This document shows, one piece after another, positions 35,346 through 43,369 of a DNA stretch of 64,000 bases (its first letter is position 1; each line of letters begins with the position of its first letter). Under the pieces are notes generated by a model. It did no database searches. It was not told the DNA's origin and saw only the letters and a list, made by a program, of their open reading frames with translations. The stretch covers positions 248,001-312,000 of the forward strand of contig NZ_JAGGKE010000002.1 of the NCBI RefSeq assembly GCF_017873555.1, written 5' to 3'. The stretch is from Halorubrum trapanicum (GTDB lineage Archaea > Halobacteriota > Halobacteria > Halobacteriales > Haloferacaceae). The position numbers and the translations under genes were made by a program.

Positions 35346-36200
35346 TCAGGGTTCGGTCGCGGCCGACCGCACCGGCTCCTCGCCGTCCGTGTCGCTCGCG
35401 TCGAACTCGCCGGGGTCGCGGTCGTCGGCATCGAAATCCCCGGTATCGAGGGGGGTCGCGTCCGGGTTCGGACCGTCGGCGGTCGCGGCGTCCTCGGCGT
35501 CCGACGCCGGGTCGAACGGTCCCGCGCCGTCGACGAACCGCCGCATCACCCGTCCCTCGGCGCGGTGGAGCGTCTCGCTACAGGTCGACTTCGCGATCCC
35601 GTTCGCCTCGGCCAGTTCCGTGAGCGTACACCGGCGCGGGGTGTCGTAGTACCCCGACCGGACCGCCTCGAAGACGAGTTCGCGCTGCGCCTCGGTGAGC
35701 GTCCGGTCCGGGTCGTCGCCGCCGGTCGCGGCGACGCCGACCGTCACCCCGTCGCCCGCGAGCCGGCGGCCGAACGCCTCGATGCGATCGCGGTCGCCGA
35801 CGACCGTCACGGTCGCGCGGCCGTCGACGACCTCGACCGCCGACTCGATCGGCAGTCCGACCGCGCGCGCGGCCGGGAGATACGCGGGGGTGTCGCCGAC
35901 CACGCGGAGCGTGCGGACGTCGCCGCGGCGCTCGACGGCCGTCGCGCGAGCGACGCGGTCGTGGTCGCGGAGCGCGTCCTCGACGCGGTCCCGATCCGTG
36001 CCGGCGACGAGGACGGTCGCGACCGTCCTCGTCGCGTCGTCCGCCGCCGCGTTCGGATCGCCGACGGGGGCCTCCGCCGGGCCGTCACCGTCGACCGCGA
36101 TCGTCTCGTCGACCCGGAGCGTCGCCGAGGAGACGGTTCGGGAGACGTCCCCGAGCCACGACCCGGTCGGGAGGTCGAGTCGCAGTGCGGTCCGACTCAT
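35346..36200 (-). CDS. Bat-type helix-turn-helix (HTH-10) transcriptional regulator
   Basis: The 284-residue protein has an N-terminal sensor-like region (about 1-165). An HTH-10 domain follows from about 175 (LTEAQRELVFEAVRSGYYDTPRRC, TLTELAEANGIAKSTCSETL). The tail after that is acidic and disordered. HTH-10 proteins regulate haloarchaeal metabolism and bop genes. It is divergent from thrC and convergent with gcvPB; a role for either is only positional inference. Confidence 0.9.
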   Translation of the reverse strand: MSRTALRLDLPTGSWLGDVSRTVSSATLRVDETIAVDGDGPAEAPVGDPNAAADDATRTVATVLVAGTDRDRVEDALRDHDRVARATAVERRGDVRTLRVVGDTPAYLPAARAVGLPIESAVEVVDGRATVTVVGDRDRIEAFGRRLAGDGVTVGVAATGGDDPDRTLTEAQRELVFEAVRSGYYDTPRRCTLTELAEANGIAKSTCSETLHRAEGRVMRRFVDGAGPFDPASDAEDAATADGPNPDATPLDTGDFDADDRDPGEFDASDTDGEEPVRSAATEP

Positions 36201-36430
36201 CGCCTCCACCTCGATTCCCCCGGCGGACCGGCCGCCCCGACGGTCGCTGATACACACATCTCTCGTGACCGTACGGTCTCGGTCCTCCTCCGCGTGCCCC
36301 TTCATACGTTTCGAACCTAAATACCCCGGCGCGGATCGGCCCGTGCCGCCCGCCGCGACCGCGGGACCGAAGAAACGACCCGCCCGCCGCGACCGCAGGA
36401 CCGAAGTCCCCGGCGCGCGAGCGCGGTCGC

Positions 36431-37657
36431 ATGGAGACGACAGACGCGTTCATCGGCCTGACCTGCGTCGACTGCGGGGAGACGTTCGACGCGGAGACGG
36501 CGACACACCGCTGTCCCGACTGCGACGGCATCCTCGACCCCGACTACGACTACGACCGCGTTGAGCTGACCCCGGAGACGCTCGACTCGCGTCCCGACGG
36601 GTCGATGTGGCGGTACGCGGAGCTGCTCCCGTTCCCGGCCGAGACGGCGGTGTCGCTCGGGGAGGGCGCGACGCCGCTCGTGGAGTGCCCGGCGCTGGCG
36701 GACGCGATGGGCGTCGGGCGCGTCCTCCTGAAAGACGAGGGCGCGAATCCCACGGGGACGTTCAAGGACCGCGGGCAGGCGGCCGCGATGACGGCGGCGC
36801 GCGAGCACGGCGCGAGCGAGGTCGCGCTGAACAGCGCCGGCAACGCGGGGCAGGCGGCCGCGGCGTACGCGGCCCGGGCGGACTTAGCGGCGCACGTGTT
36901 CCTCCCCTCGCGGGCGGGGTTCACCCAGAAGGCGATGACGGAGGTCCACGGCGCCGACCTCACCGTCACCGACCCCATCGACGGGAACTCGCAGATCGGC
37001 GACGCCGGGACGGCCTACGCCGAGGCGATGGACGACCACCCGGAGTGGTACTCGACGAAGACGTTCGTCACCCCGTACCGCCACGAGGGGAAGAAGACGA
37101 TGGCGCTGGAGCTGCTGGCGCAGCTCGACTGGGAGGCGCCCGACGCGGTCGTCTACCCGACCGGCGGCGGCGTCGGGCTGGTGGGAATGCACAAGGCCGC
37201 CCGGGAGGCCAGAGATCTTGGGTGGACCGACGAGCTGGTCCCGATGTACGCCGCGCAGGCCGCGGGCTGTGCGCCGGTCGTTGACGCCTACGAGTCGGGC
37301 GCGGAGCGGCACGAGCCGCTCGACGACGACGAGGTCGACACGGCCTGTAACGGGATCGCGATCCCGGATCCCGGCGCGAGTCACCTCATCCTGAAGGCGA
37401 TCCGCGAGTCCGACGGCGGGGCGGTGGCGACGACGGACCGGGAGATCCTCGACGCCGCCATCGACGTGGCGCGGGCGGAGGGGCTTGAGGTCGGTGCGAC
37501 CTGCGCGGCCGCGGTCTCCGGCGCGTTCGCGCTCGCGGAGTCGGGCGAGTTCGGTCCCGACGACACGGTCGTCCTGCTGAACACCGGCGCCGGCAACAAG
37601 GACGTGGACGCGCTGCGCGCGCACCTCGGGGAGCGGGAGGCCGAGGCGGGAGAGTAG
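36431..37657 (+). CDS. thrC: Threonine synthase
   Basis: The 408-residue PLP enzyme has an N-terminal zinc ribbon (LTCVDCGE and RCPDCDG). The PLP lysine lies in PTGTFKDRGQAAAM near residue 115. Phosphate-binding glycine loop is PTGGGVGLVGMHKA near 240. It converts O-phosphohomoserine to threonine. Length is normal. A related threonine dehydratase or cysteate synthase role is less likely given the ribbon. Confidence 0.93.
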   Translation: METTDAFIGLTCVDCGETFDAETATHRCPDCDGILDPDYDYDRVELTPETLDSRPDGSMWRYAELLPFPAETAVSLGEGATPLVECPALADAMGVGRVLLKDEGANPTGTFKDRGQAAAMTAAREHGASEVALNSAGNAGQAAAAYAARADLAAHVFLPSRAGFTQKAMTEVHGADLTVTDPIDGNSQIGDAGTAYAEAMDDHPEWYSTKTFVTPYRHEGKKTMALELLAQLDWEAPDAVVYPTGGGVGLVGMHKAAREARDLGWTDELVPMYAAQAAGCAPVVDAYESGAERHEPLDDDEVDTACNGIAIPDPGASHLILKAIRESDGGAVATTDREILDAAIDVARAEGLEVGATCAAAVSGAFALAESGEFGPDDTVVLLNTGAGNKDVDALRAHLGEREAEAGE

Positions 37658-37742
37658 GCGACAACGGAGCGGGCGACTGCGGACGCGGCCGAGGAGGAGC
37701 CGAACCGGAACCACTACGGCGGGGGGTCGCCACCCCTCGCGC

Positions 37743-38648
37743 ATGGAACTCGGCGTCATCGGACTCGGGCGGATGGGGCAGATCGTCGCGAACCGGTCGC
37801 TGGAGGCGGGCCACGACGTGGTCGCGTTCGACCTCTCGGCGGAGGCGACCGCGGAGGCGGCGGCGGCGGGCGCGGAGCCGGCCGACTCGGTGGCGGACCT
37901 CTGCGACCGGTTGGGTGAGGAAAGGCGCATCTGGCTGATGGTGCCCGCGGGCGACGCGGTCGACGCCACGCTCGCGGACCTGGAACCCCACCTCGATTCC
38001 GACGACGTGGTCGTCGACGGCGGGAACTCCCACTTCGAGGCGTCGACCCGCCGCGCCGAGGGGACGGACGCCGCCTACCTCGACTGCGGCACCTCCGGCG
38101 GCCCCGCCAGCGCCGAGGCGGGCTTCTCGCTGATGGTCGGGGGTCCGGCGTGGGCCTACGAGGCGATGGTCCCCGTCTTCGACGCGGTGGCGACCGGGCC
38201 GGACGGCCACGACCGCATGGGCGAGTCGGGCGCGGGCCACTACGTGAAGATGGTCCACAACGGCGTCGAGTACGCGCTGATGCAGGCGTACGGCGAGGGG
38301 TTCGAGCTGCTCACGGACGGGCGCTACGAACTCGACATGGAGTCGGTCGCGCGCACCTGGAACAACGGCGCCGTGATCCGGTCGTGGCTGCTGGAGCTGT
38401 GCGAGGAGGCGTTCCGCGAAGAGGGGTCGGACCTCGGCGACGTGGCCGACCGCGTCGCGGGCGGGTCGACGGGCACGTGGACGGTCCAGGAGGCGCTCGA
38501 ACAGGAGGTTCCCGTGCCGATCATCTATCAGGCGCTCGCGGAGCGGTTCGACTCCCGGAACGAGGGCCGCTTCTCGCGCCGACTGGCGAACCGGCTCCGG
38601 TACGGGTTCGGCCGTCACGAGGTTGCGCGGCGCTCCGACGGGGAGTAG
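37743..38648 (+). CDS. gnd: 6-phosphogluconate dehydrogenase, short (YqeC/Gnd-II) type
   Basis: This 301-residue enzyme has NAD(P) motif IGLGRMGQ at residue 5, substrate loop DCGTSGGPASAEAGF near 118 and catalytic Lys-His-Asn in HYVKMVHNGVEYALMQ near 165. The short form is the decarboxylating enzyme of haloarchaea, which run an oxidative pentose phosphate pathway. Cofactor preference cannot be set from sequence. Note that the YqeC name here is unrelated to the yqeC gene at 8661. Confidence 0.92.
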   Translation: MELGVIGLGRMGQIVANRSLEAGHDVVAFDLSAEATAEAAAAGAEPADSVADLCDRLGEERRIWLMVPAGDAVDATLADLEPHLDSDDVVVDGGNSHFEASTRRAEGTDAAYLDCGTSGGPASAEAGFSLMVGGPAWAYEAMVPVFDAVATGPDGHDRMGESGAGHYVKMVHNGVEYALMQAYGEGFELLTDGRYELDMESVARTWNNGAVIRSWLLELCEEAFREEGSDLGDVADRVAGGSTGTWTVQEALEQEVPVPIIYQALAERFDSRNEGRFSRRLANRLRYGFGRHEVARRSDGE

Positions 38649-38710
38649 GAGCGAGCGAAGTGGGTGGAGCGGGCGGAGCGAGTGGAGCAGGCGGAGCGGG
38701 CCGAGCGGGG
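38649..38710. repeat. Degenerate 9-bp GGCGGAGCG-type tract
   Basis: About six imperfect copies of (G/T)GGAGC(G/A)(G/A)(G/T) follow the gnd stop. It is purine-rich on the plus strand and has no conserved period beyond nine bases. It is probably replication slippage. Confidence 0.55.
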
Positions 38711-38784
38711 TAAGCGGACGACGAGAACGGTTCCTTCGTCTGATTATCAGGATCTATCACGTCCGAGAAAGGCTTATGTACGGT

Positions 38785-38803
38785 CGTGGTAGAGTATACC
38801 ACG
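38785..38803. promoter_or_regulatory. Palindrome CGTGGTA-n5-TACCACG at DUF5802 promoter
   Basis: A perfect 7-bp inverted repeat with a 5-base spacer ends 6 bp before the ATG at 38810. A TATA-like TTATGTA is about 35 bp before the ATG, so the palindrome would overlap the transcription start. This is where an archaeal repressor would bind. Confidence 0.5.
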
Positions 38804-38809
38804 CATAGA

Positions 38810-39154
38810 ATGTTCGAGCGATTCTCGAGCGGCTACTACCTGGGGGAACTGTACGTGGAACCCCACGGCGGCGAGCGCGCCGTCATCCGGCGGGCGGACC
38901 ACGAACACGTCAACGAACAGCTGTACGCGGACGGCGAGGGCGTCGAGCGACTCGACGCCCCGCTCGTGATGAAAGTCGACGGCGGCCATATCCCGGTCGG
39001 CGGCGACGACGACGTCCCGAGCGGCACGCTTGCGATCCCTCAGGAACTCGCCGACGAGACGCTCCCGGACCGGCGGAACGTGCTGTTGGCGGACGCGGAC
39101 CGCGCCGAGAAGCTCCTGCGCTGGGAGGGGTGGGAGCCGTACGTGAACGCGTAG
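38810..39154 (+). CDS. DUF5802-type haloarchaeal protein (114 aa)
   Basis: It starts MFERFSSGYYLGELYVEP, the family signature. It is a soluble beta-rich acidic protein with VIRRADHEHVNEQLYADGEGVERLD. Function is unknown. ATG 38810 matches the family start; a start at 38786 would cover the operator. Confidence 0.82.
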   Translation: MFERFSSGYYLGELYVEPHGGERAVIRRADHEHVNEQLYADGEGVERLDAPLVMKVDGGHIPVGGDDDVPSGTLAIPQELADETLPDRRNVLLADADRAEKLLRWEGWEPYVNA

Positions 39155-39201
39155 TACTACTTGATTGCCCCTGTGTTCCGTAATTTCGTCGTCGTGACCG
39201 G

Positions 39202-39511
39202 TTATTTATAAGTGGTTGTCCGTGAGTCGGCGACGACCACCCCCAAAGCCCCAGCCGGGAGGCGGGCGCACGCTCGTTGCGCGCTTCAGTCGCTCGCTTC
39301 GCTCGCTCCTTCCAGTGCTTACGTCGCCTGCGCCCGCCTCCCGGCTGCCCCTTTGAGTCCCACCCCGCACAGCACCGCGACCGCTCCTCACGCCTCCCCA
39401 GCCTCGTCGGTGGTCCTCCGCTTCGCTCCGGACCACCGACTCCCTCGCGCGTGCTCCTCACGCCCTTCGGGCGTTCGGAGGCACGCGCCACCGCACATCG
39501 TTCGTTTATAA
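39202..39511 (+). ncRNA. Structured non-coding repeat element, copy 1
   Basis: This stretch of a 421-bp gene-free gap begins with TTATTTATAA and ends with TTTATAA. Stem 1 is a perfect 18-bp pairing (39253-39270 with 39329-39346) around a 58-base loop ending GTGCTTACGTCGCC. It is flanked by CAAAGCCCC and GCCCCTTTGAGTCCC. Stem 2 is 11 bp (39406-39416/39430-39440) with loop TCCGCTTCGCTCC. Stem 3 is 8 bp (39447-39454/39481-39488) capped by ACGCCC-TTC-GGGCGT. Copy 2 at 58101-58512 keeps loops and spacers and changes stems in a compensatory way. It has no coding character. TATA-like ends suggest a transcript, but this is not proven. Confidence 0.7.
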
Positions 39512-39575
39512 GCGGTATCAATATCGTCCTCGCCACAGACGCACCTTTTAGGTCGCGGGAGGTCGCGGATTCGGT

Positions 39576-40484
39576 ATGATCGACAGGCTGCTCGGGCGCG
39601 CCGAGCTGAAAGAGCGGATCGAGGAGCTGGAAGAGGAGAAGCGCCACCTCGAACGCCGCGCCGAGGCCGAAGAGGAGCGCCGCTCCGACGCGGTCGCCGA
39701 CCGCCAGCGCGCCGAGGTGCGCGTCAACGAGCTGGAACACCGGATCGAGTCGCTCGAAGAGCGGCTGGAGCGCGCCGAGGGGACCGAGGAATCGGTCGAG
39801 TTTCGGCGGGTGAGCGACCGCAGCGGCGCGCGACTGGTCGACGCGCTCGACCGCTTTCGGAGCGTCGAGAGCGACGACCCCGAGGGGCTGCTCACGGCGT
39901 ATGTCCCGGACGCCGACTCGGTCCCGGCGACCGTCTCGGACTGGTTCGGCGACCGCACGGAGCTGGTCCGGCGCGCCGCGCCCGCGGTCGCCCTCGCCGA
40001 CGACACCGGCGCGGTGAGCGTCGCGCTGACGCCGCCGATCGAACCCGAACCGTTCGACCGGTGGAGCGACCGGTTCCGGCTCGACGACGCGTGGTTCCGC
40101 CCGACCGGCCGGTTCGCGTTCGCCGTGGTCCGCTCGGACACCTTCGCCGTCGGCACCTACGAGGGCGACGAGCGGGTCGACTTCGAGGGGTTCGCGAGCG
40201 ACGTGAAGGAGACCCACTCGAAGGGCGGCTTCTCGCAGGGGCGCTTCGAGCGCCGCCGCGAGGGGCAGATCGACGATCACCTGAAGAAGGCGAACGAGGC
40301 GCTCGCGGCGGTCGCCGCGGAGGACGAGGTCGACCGCGTGATCGCCGTCGGCGAGCGCAGCGTCCTCGGTCGGGTGCGCGACCGCGCCGACGTCACCGAC
40401 GTCTCGGACGCGACGGGTAAGCCGAAGGCGGCGCTCGACGACGCGTTCCGCGACTTCTGGCGGGTTCGCCTCCGCGCGATCTGA
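39576..40484 (+). CDS. Vms1/VLRF1-family peptidyl-tRNA hydrolase-like protein
   Basis: The 302-residue protein has an N-terminal coiled coil (about 5-70, KERIEELEEEKRHLERR) and a release-factor-like domain with HSKGGFSQGRFERRREGQI near residue 215. The G-G-F-S-Q loop with following RFERRRE matches the VLRF1 fold of yeast Vms1 and ANKZF1, which free nascent chains from stalled large subunits. A TATA-like TTTTAGG lies about 28 bp upstream. Activity is inferred from the family. Confidence 0.85.
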   Translation: MIDRLLGRAELKERIEELEEEKRHLERRAEAEEERRSDAVADRQRAEVRVNELEHRIESLEERLERAEGTEESVEFRRVSDRSGARLVDALDRFRSVESDDPEGLLTAYVPDADSVPATVSDWFGDRTELVRRAAPAVALADDTGAVSVALTPPIEPEPFDRWSDRFRLDDAWFRPTGRFAFAVVRSDTFAVGTYEGDERVDFEGFASDVKETHSKGGFSQGRFERRREGQIDDHLKKANEALAAVAAEDEVDRVIAVGERSVLGRVRDRADVTDVSDATGKPKAALDDAFRDFWRVRLRAI

Positions 40485-40511
40485 GCGGAGCGAGAAGCGA
40501 TCCGTCCCGAG

Positions 40512-40934
40512 TCAGAACGGCGACTCGGGACCTTCGTCGGCGTCCCCGGCGTCGGATCCGTCGTCCGGTTCGTCGGACTCGGTCAGCTCGCCGATCGCCT
40601 TCTCCCACGCCTCGATGCCGCCGCGGAGGCTCTCGACGCGCGCGTTCTGCGTCCCCTCGTAGCTACCGATCAGTTGGGCCGCCTGCTGGCTGGCGACGCC
40701 GTGCGGACAGACGGTGACGATCCGGTCTGCCCCTTCCAGTTCCGCGACCCGACTCGTCAGCTCCGGGAACGGGATACACTCGCTGCCGGGGAGGTGCCCG
40801 CGGTCGAACGCCCGCAGGTCACGGATGTCGACGACGCGGAGCGATTCGGCTTCGTCGTCGGGGTCGCCGGCGGAGCCGTCGGCGCGCTCCTCGAGCAGCG
40901 CCGACAGCTCCTCGGGGTCGATTTCGCCGTCCAT
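40512..40934 (-). CDS. Rhodanese-domain protein
   Basis: The 140-residue single rhodanese domain has RVVDIRDLRAFDRGHLPGSECIPF and active-site Cys in TVCPHGVASQQAA. It probably moves sulfane sulfur. The start overlaps the stop of the upstream cupin gene by one base, so the two are co-transcribed. The tail is acidic. Confidence 0.9.
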   Translation of the reverse strand: MDGEIDPEELSALLEERADGSAGDPDDEAESLRVVDIRDLRAFDRGHLPGSECIPFPELTSRVAELEGADRIVTVCPHGVASQQAAQLIGSYEGTQNARVESLRGGIEAWEKAIGELTESDEPDDGSDAGDADEGPESPF

Positions 40935-41260
40935 CAGGGGAGGGGAGCGATGCTGGCCGTGAGCACGGCTCGGTCGTCGGTGTCGTTGCGCGCGCCGTGG
41001 ATCGCGCCCCGCTCGTTTTCCACCACCGCGGGCGCCGCGAGCGCCGCCTCGTGGTCGTCGCGGACCACCGTCGGCTCTCCCTCCAACACGTGGAACACGT
41101 TCGTGGCGTCGGCGTGTTCGTGGGCGTCGACGGCCGCGTCCGGGCCGAGGACGAACGCCTTCACGAGCACGTCGTCGGTGACGACGAGCTCCGCGGTCTC
41201 GACCTCGCCGGGTGCCGGGTCGAGACCGGAGACCGCCGCCGCGTAGCTGTCGAGCGTCAT
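40934..41260 (-). CDS. Small cupin-domain protein
   Basis: The 108-residue beta-barrel protein has cupin motif 1 as VDAHEHADATNVFHVLEGEPTV, with His-x-His and a later Glu as likely metal ligands. Motif 2 is weak (RGAIHGARND). Substrate is unknown. It is upstream of and overlapping the rhodanese gene, which suggests a sulfur- or thiol-linked role. Confidence 0.85.
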   Translation of the reverse strand: MTLDSYAAAVSGLDPAPGEVETAELVVTDDVLVKAFVLGPDAAVDAHEHADATNVFHVLEGEPTVVRDDHEAALAAPAVVENERGAIHGARNDTDDRAVLTASIAPLP

Positions 41261-41317
41261 ACTCGTCTCTCGCGCGGCACGGGGAAAAGTCGCGCGCTCG
41301 GGACCGGAAACGGAGCC

Positions 41318-41380
41318 GGTCGGGACGAATCCGGGGGCGGTCGGGACGAATCCGGGGGCGGTCGGGACGAATCCGGGACC
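41318..41380. repeat. Three tandem 21-bp repeats
   Basis: Units of GGTCGGGACGAATCCGGGGG start at 41318, 41339 and 41360; the last is slightly changed. They lie between the cupin start and the cobalamin adenosyltransferase stop. There are no spacers, so this is not a CRISPR. Confidence 0.9.
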
Positions 41381-41385
41381 GGGAA

Positions 41386-41919
41386 TCAGTACGAGGGCGA
41401 CTCCTCCGGCTCGCCGTCCCGCGCGTTGACGACCCGACCGAGCGTGAACAGGAGGTCGGAGAGCCGGTTGAGGTAGGTGACGACGGCCTCGTTTATCGGC
41501 TCCGAGCGCGCGAGGTCGACGACCCGGCGTTCGGCGCGTCGCACGACGGTGCGCGCGTGGTGGAGCGCCGCACCCGCCTCGCCGCCGCCGGGCAGGATGA
41601 ACGACCGGAGCGGTTCCAGCTCCTCGTCGAACGCGTCGATGTGCTCCTCTAACTCCTCGGTGTGGTCGCTCTCGACCTGCGGGTCGTCCGGGTCGGGGTC
41701 CGGGTTCGCGAGGTCCGCCTGAACGACGTGGAGGTGGTTCTGAACCGTCTCCAGGAGGTCGTCGACATCGTCGTGGCCCGTCGGGCGGACCGTCCCGAGT
41801 AGCGCGTTCGCCTCGTCGACGGAACCGTACGCCTCGATGCGGTGGCTCGACTTCGAGACGCGGCTCATGTCCCGGAGGTCGGTCTCGCCCTCGTCGCCGC
41901 GGCCGGTGTAGATGCTCAT
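41386..41919 (-). CDS. Cob(I)alamin adenosyltransferase, PduO type
   Basis: The 177-residue enzyme has the ATP loop MSIYTGRGDEGETDL at the N-terminus, KSSHRIEAYGSVDEANA near residue 25, and the C-terminal NRLSDLLFTLGRVVN. It forms adenosylcobalamin. Its ATG overlaps the glutaredoxin stop by 4 bp. The frame extends further upstream, but only antisense. Confidence 0.93.
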   Translation of the reverse strand: MSIYTGRGDEGETDLRDMSRVSKSSHRIEAYGSVDEANALLGTVRPTGHDDVDDLLETVQNHLHVVQADLANPDPDPDDPQVESDHTEELEEHIDAFDEELEPLRSFILPGGGEAGAALHHARTVVRRAERRVVDLARSEPINEAVVTYLNRLSDLLFTLGRVVNARDGEPEESPSY

Positions 41920-42155
41920 GCGAGGGTCCTCTCGACGTACTCGACGATGTTCGCGCTCTCGGCCATCGTCACGCCGCGCTCCGCGTCGACGAGGACGGGG
42001 ACGCCACGCTGGCCGCTGACGCGCTTGACCTCGTTCCGCTCGGAGTGGAGCGCTTCCACCCACTCGGTCTCGTACTCGACGCCCGCGTCGTCTAGGGCGT
42101 CGGCGACCTTCTCGCACCACGGACACCCGTCGAGGGCGTACAGTCGAACGCTCAT
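41916..42155 (-). CDS. Glutaredoxin-like protein
   Basis: The 79-residue thioredoxin-fold protein has the active site C-P-W-C in LYALDGCPWCEKVADALDD. The cis-Pro segment QRGVPVLVD and C-terminal NIVEYVERTL are normal for glutaredoxin or the GST N-domain. It is co-translated with PduO (ATGA). Confidence 0.9.
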   Translation of the reverse strand: MSVRLYALDGCPWCEKVADALDDAGVEYETEWVEALHSERNEVKRVSGQRGVPVLVDAERGVTMAESANIVEYVERTLA

Positions 42156-42234
42156 ACCGATCGATCCGTCCGCGGCGTCAAGAAGGTGTGCGTCCGGCTC
42201 ACCCTCGGTCACCGGGGGAGTCGTCCCGGCCGGT

Positions 42235-42633
42235 TCAGAGGTCGTGGTACGACTCCATCCCGGCCCGGTGTTCCTCCGGGATCGGCGCCGGCTCGCCGGT
42301 GTCGGGGTCGAGCGAGACGAGCGTCGCCTCGGCCTCCGCGGCGACGGCGTCGCCGACCCGGACCTCGTGGGTCATCGTCGCGCTCGATCGCCCGAGGTCG
42401 GCCACGTCGACGGTGACGGTGACCTCGCCGTCGGCGAGTTCGACCGGGCGCCGGAAGTCGATCGAGATCGACGCCAGCACGGTCGACGCCCGCGAGATGT
42501 CGGCGTCGAGGACGTCGCGGAAGTACCGCGTCCGCGCCTGCTCGATGTACGTCGCGTAGACGGCGTTGTTGACGTGGCCCATCGCGTCGATGTCGCGGAA
42601 CCGCACGTCGATGTCCGCGGTGTACGTTCCCAT
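42235..42633 (-). CDS. Hotdog-fold acyl-CoA thioesterase
   Basis: This 132-residue protein begins DIDVRFRDIDAMGHVNNAVYATYIEQAR, the 4-hydroxybenzoyl-CoA-thioesterase/YbgC active-site region with catalytic Asp. It hydrolyses an acyl-CoA of unknown chain type. The frame runs on upstream through the 26-bp tandem repeats, but ATG 42633 precedes the domain directly. Confidence 0.9.
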   Translation of the reverse strand: MGTYTADIDVRFRDIDAMGHVNNAVYATYIEQARTRYFRDVLDADISRASTVLASISIDFRRPVELADGEVTVTVDVADLGRSSATMTHEVRVGDAVAAEAEATLVSLDPDTGEPAPIPEEHRAGMESYHDL

Positions 42634-42665
42634 ATCCGACCCACTAACGGCGATCGTATGTAGGC

Positions 42666-42755
42666 GTCGGGATCGGAAGGACGCCGGACACGTCGGGATC
42701 GGAAGGACGCCGGACACGTCGGGATCGGAAGGACGCCGGACACGTCGGGATCGAC
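42666..42755. repeat. Three and a half tandem 26-bp repeats
   Basis: Units GTCGGGATCGGAAGGACGCC(GGACAC) begin at 42666, 42692 and 42718, and a partial copy begins at 42744. They are exact copies. They sit between the divergent thioesterase and Lrp genes, so they may affect either promoter. The period is not a multiple of three, so a coding origin is unlikely. Confidence 0.92.
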
Positions 42756-42796
42756 GGCGACGGACGCGTCGGAACCGGGCCGACGAGCTGCCAACG

Positions 42797-42804
42797 TATA
42801 AAAA
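42797..42804 (+). promoter_or_regulatory. TATA box of Lrp-family gene
   Basis: TATAAAAA lies 31 bp before the ATG at 42828, which gives a leaderless or nearly leaderless transcript. Confidence 0.7.
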
Positions 42805-42827
42805 CGACACGCGCCAACTAAGGGGGT

Positions 42828-43307
42828 ATGGACAACGGAGCGATCGACGACGTCGACAGGGCGATCCTGTACGCGCTGCAGGCCGACGCCCGAAACACGT
42901 CGTCCGGGGACATCGCGGAGCGGACCGGAACCTCCGACAGCACCGTCCGCAAGCGGATCGGGCGCCTCGAGTCCGACGGCGTGATCAAGGGGTACAGCGC
43001 CAACGTCGACTACCAGCGGTCGGGGTATCCGCTCCGGATGCTGCTCTACTGCACCGCGTCGATACCGGAGCGCGGCGAACTGATCCCCGACATCCTGGAG
43101 ATCGACGGCGTCGTGTCGGTCCAGGAGCTGGTGACCGGCGAACAGAACCTCCTCGTGACCGTCGTCGGCGAGTCGGACAACGACATCACGCCCGTGGCGC
43201 AGGCGCTCCTCGACATGGGCGTCACCGTCGCCGACGAGGTCCTCGTGCGGACCCACGAGACGACCCCCTTCGGGAGGTTCGACACCGAGGGGCGCGACGA
43301 CGGATAG
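42828..43307 (+). CDS. Lrp/AsnC-family transcriptional regulator
   Basis: The 159-residue protein has an N-terminal winged HTH (DDVDRAILYALQADARNT, GDIAERTGTSDSTVRKRIGRLE) and a RAM/AsnC effector domain from about 65 (YPLRMLLYCTASIPERGEL). It probably senses an amino acid. Gene targets are unknown; autoregulation is common in this family. Confidence 0.93.
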   Translation: MDNGAIDDVDRAILYALQADARNTSSGDIAERTGTSDSTVRKRIGRLESDGVIKGYSANVDYQRSGYPLRMLLYCTASIPERGELIPDILEIDGVVSVQELVTGEQNLLVTVVGESDNDITPVAQALLDMGVTVADEVLVRTHETTPFGRFDTEGRDDG

Positions 43308-43369
43308 CGACTCGCTAATTCCCTAACGGGTCGGCCCCATACCTTTAAAAAACAAGTACAAACCACGGT

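Noticed and set aside
39240-39500. Short reading frames inside structured element copy 1
   Set aside because: They do not align in frame with copy 2. Changes between copies follow base pairing and not codons.
41318-42755. Possible CRISPR from two clusters of short repeats
   Set aside because: The units are directly tandem with no spacers, and no cas genes are present.
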